Positions 6,661-8,707 of a DNA stretch of 8,707 nt are shown piece by piece (the stretch's first letter is position 1; every line of letters begins with the position of its first letter). Source of the DNA: Candidatus Gastranaerophilales bacterium (GTDB taxonomy: Bacteria > Cyanobacteriota > Vampirovibrionia > Gastranaerophilales > Gastranaerophilaceae); contig CAAGQE010000102.1 in assembly GCA_900772035.1 (NCBI GenBank), positions 1 through 8,707 on the forward strand, in the 5' to 3' direction. Position numbers and translations under genes: made by a program. Under the pieces are notes generated by a model that had not been told where the DNA came from, searched no databases, and worked only from the letters and a program-made list of their open reading frames with translations.

Positions 6661-7572
6661 ATGAAAAAAGCAGATTATGATTATTTTAATACCGAAATCG
6701 TGAAGAAATCAAAGCCGAAAGAACTCTATCATTACACTTCTCCAAAGGCTTTGAAGGGTATTTTGAAAAGCAACAATCTCTGGTTTTCAAACATTTATTT
6801 TCTAAACGATAAAAGTGAGATGAAATACACGTATTTACTCACTTTGGAACTTTTGAAAAATTTTAAACACACCCTCGTTCCCGATTTTTATCAAAAAATT
6901 CTTTCCCGTGCGGAATATATGACCTGTAACACTTACTACGAAGAAGAAAGCGAAATTTTTGCCCGTCTTGAATATTACGTGCTTTGCCTTTCGACGGAAA
7001 ATAATTGCTTAAATCTTTGGAGTAATTACACAAAAACTAACGACAAAACAGGCTACAATATTGCGTTTTCACTCGACAAACTTCAAGACTGTATTGATTC
7101 AAAAGGTTATGAGTTTTTTGCTTTCGCACCTGTTTGTTATGATGTCGAAAAACAAAAAGAAATGCTCACAAATACGATTTTGAAATACAACGAAAGATAC
7201 AAAAATGCCAAAAACGGAAAAGATAAACAAATCGTTCTTTGGGATATCATTGATAATTTCAAAATTTACAGCGTATTTTTAAAACATCCTGCATTCTTCG
7301 CCGAAAACGAATACAGAATTGTAATAGGTATAAGAACACATTCACACGAGGAAAACTGTGAGTTTGAAATCCAAAACGGAATTTTTGTTCCGCATATCGA
7401 ACATGAAATGCCCGACCCTGAGGAAAACAGTATCATTAATTCGATAACTATTTCCCCCACTTGCGATAAAGAACTTGCCGTGTACAGTTTGCGTAAATTT
7501 ACCAATGCAATGAAGCACTACAACGTGGAAATCTATTCGTCCGATATTCCTCTGAGAACTCAAGCCAATTAG
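6661..7572 (+). CDS. DUF2971 family protein
   Basis: The 303-residue product matches the DUF2971 pattern as I know it: ELYHYTSPKALKGILKSNNL near the N-terminus (21-40), LWFSNIYFLNDKSE (40-53), a central CLSTENNCLNLWSNYT (109-124) with GYNIAFS (131-137), KHPAFFAENEYRIVIG (208-223), and a C-terminal SSDIPLR (293-299). The family has no settled function. The order H24-Y25-T26, LW..Y and E-x-E-x-R recalls the H-Y-E arrangement of ADP-ribosyltransferase folds, but this is only a resemblance. No signal peptide or membrane segment is seen, so it is probably cytoplasmic. ATG 6661 is preferred, with GGGA 6 bases upstream; a TTG two codons earlier lies right against that site. It is a single gene, divergent from leuC and convergent with a small gene. 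Confidence 0.82.
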   Translation: MKKADYDYFNTEIVKKSKPKELYHYTSPKALKGILKSNNLWFSNIYFLNDKSEMKYTYLLTLELLKNFKHTLVPDFYQKILSRAEYMTCNTYYEEESEIFARLEYYVLCLSTENNCLNLWSNYTKTNDKTGYNIAFSLDKLQDCIDSKGYEFFAFAPVCYDVEKQKEMLTNTILKYNERYKNAKNGKDKQIVLWDIIDNFKIYSVFLKHPAFFAENEYRIVIGIRTHSHEENCEFEIQNGIFVPHIEHEMPDPEENSIINSITISPTCDKELAVYSLRKFTNAMKHYNVEIYSSDIPLRTQAN

Positions 7573-7589
7573 TTTTTTTCAAAAACTAA
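7569..7589. terminator. AT-rich inverted repeat spanning two convergent stop codons
   Basis: TTAGTTTTT (7569-7577) and AAAAACTAA (7581-7589) are perfect inverted arms around a 3-base loop. The plus-strand TAG of the DUF2971 gene (7570-7572) and the minus-strand TAG of the 58-residue gene (7586-7588) lie in opposite arms. With only one G-C pair the stem is weak, so it may act as a poor bidirectional terminator or be a by-product of the convergent stops. Confidence 0.4.
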
Positions 7590-7762
7590 ACTTCTAATCT
7601 GCTCTTTCTCATAAGGTCGGAAAGTTTTTGCTCTTGTTTTTTTTCGGATTTTTTTACGGATTTCTTTTTTGTCTTTGCAGGCTTAATGCTTGAAAGTCCG
7701 ACAAATTTCTTCTCCGGTGTAATCATAAAAATATCTTTTAAAAAATCAGTTATTCCTGCCAT
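7586..7762 (-). CDS. Small lysine-rich protein of unknown function (58 aa)
   Basis: I do not recognise a named family. Translation from the ATG at 7762 gives 58 residues in three parts: an N-terminal segment MAGITDFLKDIFMITPEKKF (1-20) that looks like a short amphipathic helix, a basic linker (about 28-46) with many lysines, and a C-terminal LSDLMRKSRLEV (47-58). AGAAAGG lies 6 bases before the ATG on the minus strand. No signal peptide or convincing membrane span is visible. The ordered ends flanking a basic low-complexity linker suggest a small adaptor or nucleic-acid- or ribosome-associated protein, which is speculation. It diverges from rplS and converges on the DUF2971 gene with 13 bases between stops. 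Confidence 0.6.
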   Translation of the reverse strand: MAGITDFLKDIFMITPEKKFVGLSSIKPAKTKKKSVKKSEKKQEQKLSDLMRKSRLEV

Positions 7763-7861
7763 CTTAAACCTTTCTTTTAAATTCCCCCAATAACATTAAA
7801 ACCCTTTTTTCGGATTTTTTCGACATTAAATCAGGGATATTCCGAATGATAACAACAAACT

Positions 7862-7889
7862 TTGACAATCTGAATACTACTTTTATATG
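7862..7889 (+). promoter_or_regulatory. Upstream promoter candidate for rplS-rbgA
   Basis: A perfect TTGACA (7862-7867) is followed after 16 bases by TATATG (7884-7889), or after 18 by TATGGT (7886-7891). Transcription from here would give a leader of about 95 bases ahead of rplS. Confidence 0.5.
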
Positions 7890-7929
7890 GTTTTACTTAA
7901 AAAAATTAAATAGAAATAAAAAAAATTGC

Positions 7930-7958
7930 TTGTATAAAAAACATGTTTTGCTTATGAT
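7930..7958 (+). promoter_or_regulatory. Proximal promoter candidate for rplS-rbgA
   Basis: TTGTAT (7930-7935), a 17-base spacer and TATGAT (7953-7958) could drive rplS with a leader of about 28 bases containing the SD. The -10 has one mismatch and the -35 only matches TTG. The spacer holds the perfect 12-base palindrome AAAACATGTTTT (7938-7949), which could bind a regulator, although AT-rich palindromes arise easily. Confidence 0.4.
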
Positions 7959-7976
7959 AAAAAAGCAGAACCCAAA

Positions 7977-7984
7977 AAGGAAGG
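7977..7984 (+). promoter_or_regulatory. rplS: Ribosome binding site of rplS
   Basis: AAGGAAGG ends 9 bases before ATG 7994 and sets the rplS start. An out-of-frame ATG directly followed by TAA (7986-7991) lies between them, but one base from the SD it is too close to initiate. Confidence 0.75.
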
Positions 7985-7993
7985 TATGTAATC

Positions 7994-8350
7994 ATGAATC
8001 CTATCGTAAGTGATTTAAACAAAGAAACTGTAAATAAAGAATTACCGGCATTGAACCCTGGTGATACCGTTAAAGTATCTGTAAGAATCGTTGAAGGTAA
8101 CAAAGAAAGAATCCAAGCGTTCGAAGGTACAATCATTAAGAAAAGAGGAAGCGGAGTAGGCAAAACTATCACCGTAAGAAAGACTTTCCAAGGTGTTGGT
8201 GTTGAACGTGTATTCCCCGTATACTCACCTCGTATCGAAAAAATCGCCGTTATCAGAAAAGGTGATGTTAAACGCGCTAAACTTTATTACCTCAGAGAAA
8301 GAACAGGTAAAGCAACTCGTATTAAGGAAAAAATTGACCTTAAAAAATAG
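7994..8350 (+). CDS. rplS: Large-subunit ribosomal protein L19
   Basis: L19 is a universal bacterial 50S protein at the subunit interface, contacting 16S rRNA through bridges to the small subunit. The 118-residue length is normal for the family. The N-terminal [28 protein letters not shown] (22-41), [10 protein letters not shown] (43-52), [20 protein letters not shown] (60-79) and [19 protein letters not shown] (94-112) match the conserved L19 sequence from end to end. The start is fixed by the strong SD and the usual N-terminus. In many bacteria rplS follows trmD; here a divergent small gene is upstream, so that link is absent. Downstream, rbgA follows, as in many Firmicutes. Confidence 0.98.
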   Translation: MNPIVSDLNKETVNKELPALNPGDTVKVSVRIVEGNKERIQAFEGTIIKKRGSGVGKTITVRKTFQGVGVERVFPVYSPRIEKIAVIRKGDVKRAKLYYLRERTGKATRIKEKIDLKK

Positions 8351-8376
8351 TTTGCAAACAGTTTTTGTGAAGTTTA

Positions 8377-8410
8377 AAAGCCATAATCTTTCAGGTTATG
8401 GCTTTATTTA
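8377..8410 (+). terminator. Hairpin between rplS and rbgA
   Basis: AAAGCCATAA (8377-8386) and TTATGGCTTT (8396-8405) form a perfect 10-base stem with a 9-base loop, followed by a T-rich but broken stretch (ATTTA). The poor T tract and the co-directional gene 23 bases on suggest a partial terminator that lowers rbgA expression relative to rplS, or an mRNA processing site. Confidence 0.6.
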
Positions 8411-8432
8411 GTAAAAAGGATTTTTAATTTAT

Positions 8433-8707
8433 ATGCAATTTATTCATTGGTATCCCGGTCATATCGCCAAGGCGGAAAGAAAACTAAAAGAACAATTGAA
8501 CCTTGTCGACGTTGTCGTCGAAGTCGCTGATGCGCGTATTCCTTTGAGTTCAATGTATCCCGATATTAAAAAATTAATAGGGGAAAAACCGAGACTTATT
8601 GTTTTTAACAAATCAGATGTTGCCGATTTGGAAAAAACAAAACAATTGGTTGAAAAAATTAAAGAAGAGCATAATTGTCCGATTTTGTTCACAAGTAACA
8701 CGGACAA
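8433..8707 (+). CDS. rbgA: Ribosome biogenesis GTPase RbgA/YlqF (3' end missing)
   Basis: The frame runs off the right edge after 91 codons, about one third of a usual protein of roughly 280 residues. MQFIHWYPGHIAKAERKL at the N-terminus, VDVVVEVADARIPLSS (25-40) and KPRLIVFNKSD (52-62) are diagnostic of the RbgA/YlqF group of circularly permuted GTPases, in which the G4 motif (NKSD, 59-62) precedes G1. RbgA acts late in 50S subunit assembly in the cytoplasm, which fits its place after the gene for L19. The SD AAGGA (8416-8420) lies 12 bases before the ATG, somewhat long, so translation may be modest. The upstream hairpin may tune expression further. Confidence 0.93.
   Translation, partial: MQFIHWYPGHIAKAERKLKEQLNLVDVVVEVADARIPLSSMYPDIKKLIGEKPRLIVFNKSDVADLEKTKQLVEKIKEEHNCPILFTSNTD

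Noticed and set aside
7809..7846. TTCGGA / TCCGAA inverted repeat upstream of rplS
   Set aside because: The arms are six bases with a 26-base loop in AT-rich sequence, which is easily due to chance.
7892..7993. rplS leader as a riboswitch or ribosomal-protein leader RNA
   Set aside because: The leader is mostly A and T runs with no stable multi-helix fold, so no known leader motif can be supported.

Overview
The window is AT-rich, densely packed bacterial chromosome with short intergenic gaps, strong Shine-Dalgarno (SD) sequences and simple hairpin terminators. Nothing in it fixes the taxon. The low-GC bacterial housekeeping set (a short-form LeuC of about 420 residues, rplS followed by rbgA), a secreted M48-like protein and coiled-coil family-2 glycosyltransferases would fit a host-associated anaerobe, for example an uncultured gut lineage such as Gastranaerophilales. 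That is a guess from general resemblance. No phage, IS element, CRISPR array, tRNA or rRNA was seen.

Layout. (1) Bases 1-3882, plus strand: a glycosyltransferase cassette. The first gene is cut by the left edge (GT2 domain plus short coiled-coil tail). It overlaps by 8 bases a 921-residue gene built as GT2 - long coiled coil - GT2. The three GT2 modules are paralogues of one family, so this looks like tandem duplication followed by fusion. At the fusion point lie an A10 tract, an SD-like AGAGGA and an in-frame ATG. Losing or gaining one A would split the gene into two ORFs there. (2) Bases 3887-4093, minus strand: a 68-residue small protein with a strong SD, convergent with the cassette. (3) Bases 4241-5038, plus strand: an exported M48-like protein in which the first histidine of HExxH is asparagine, followed by a strong terminator. 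(4) Bases 5289-6554, minus strand: leuC, without leuD beside it, with its own promoter and a bidirectional-looking terminator. (5) Bases 6661-7572, plus strand: a DUF2971-type protein diverging from leuC. (6) Bases 7586-7762, minus strand: a 58-residue lysine-rich small protein, convergent with the DUF2971 gene, whose stop codons lie in one shared inverted repeat. (7) Bases 7994-8707, plus strand: rplS (ribosomal protein L19), an intergenic hairpin, and the start of rbgA/ylqF (50S assembly GTPase), cut by the right edge.

How the genes relate. The glycosyltransferases probably build or decorate a surface polysaccharide, and their coiled coils may hold several transferases in one complex. LeuC belongs to leucine synthesis, and L19 and RbgA to the large ribosomal subunit. 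The M48-like protein, the DUF2971 protein and the two small proteins have no pathway that the sequence reveals.
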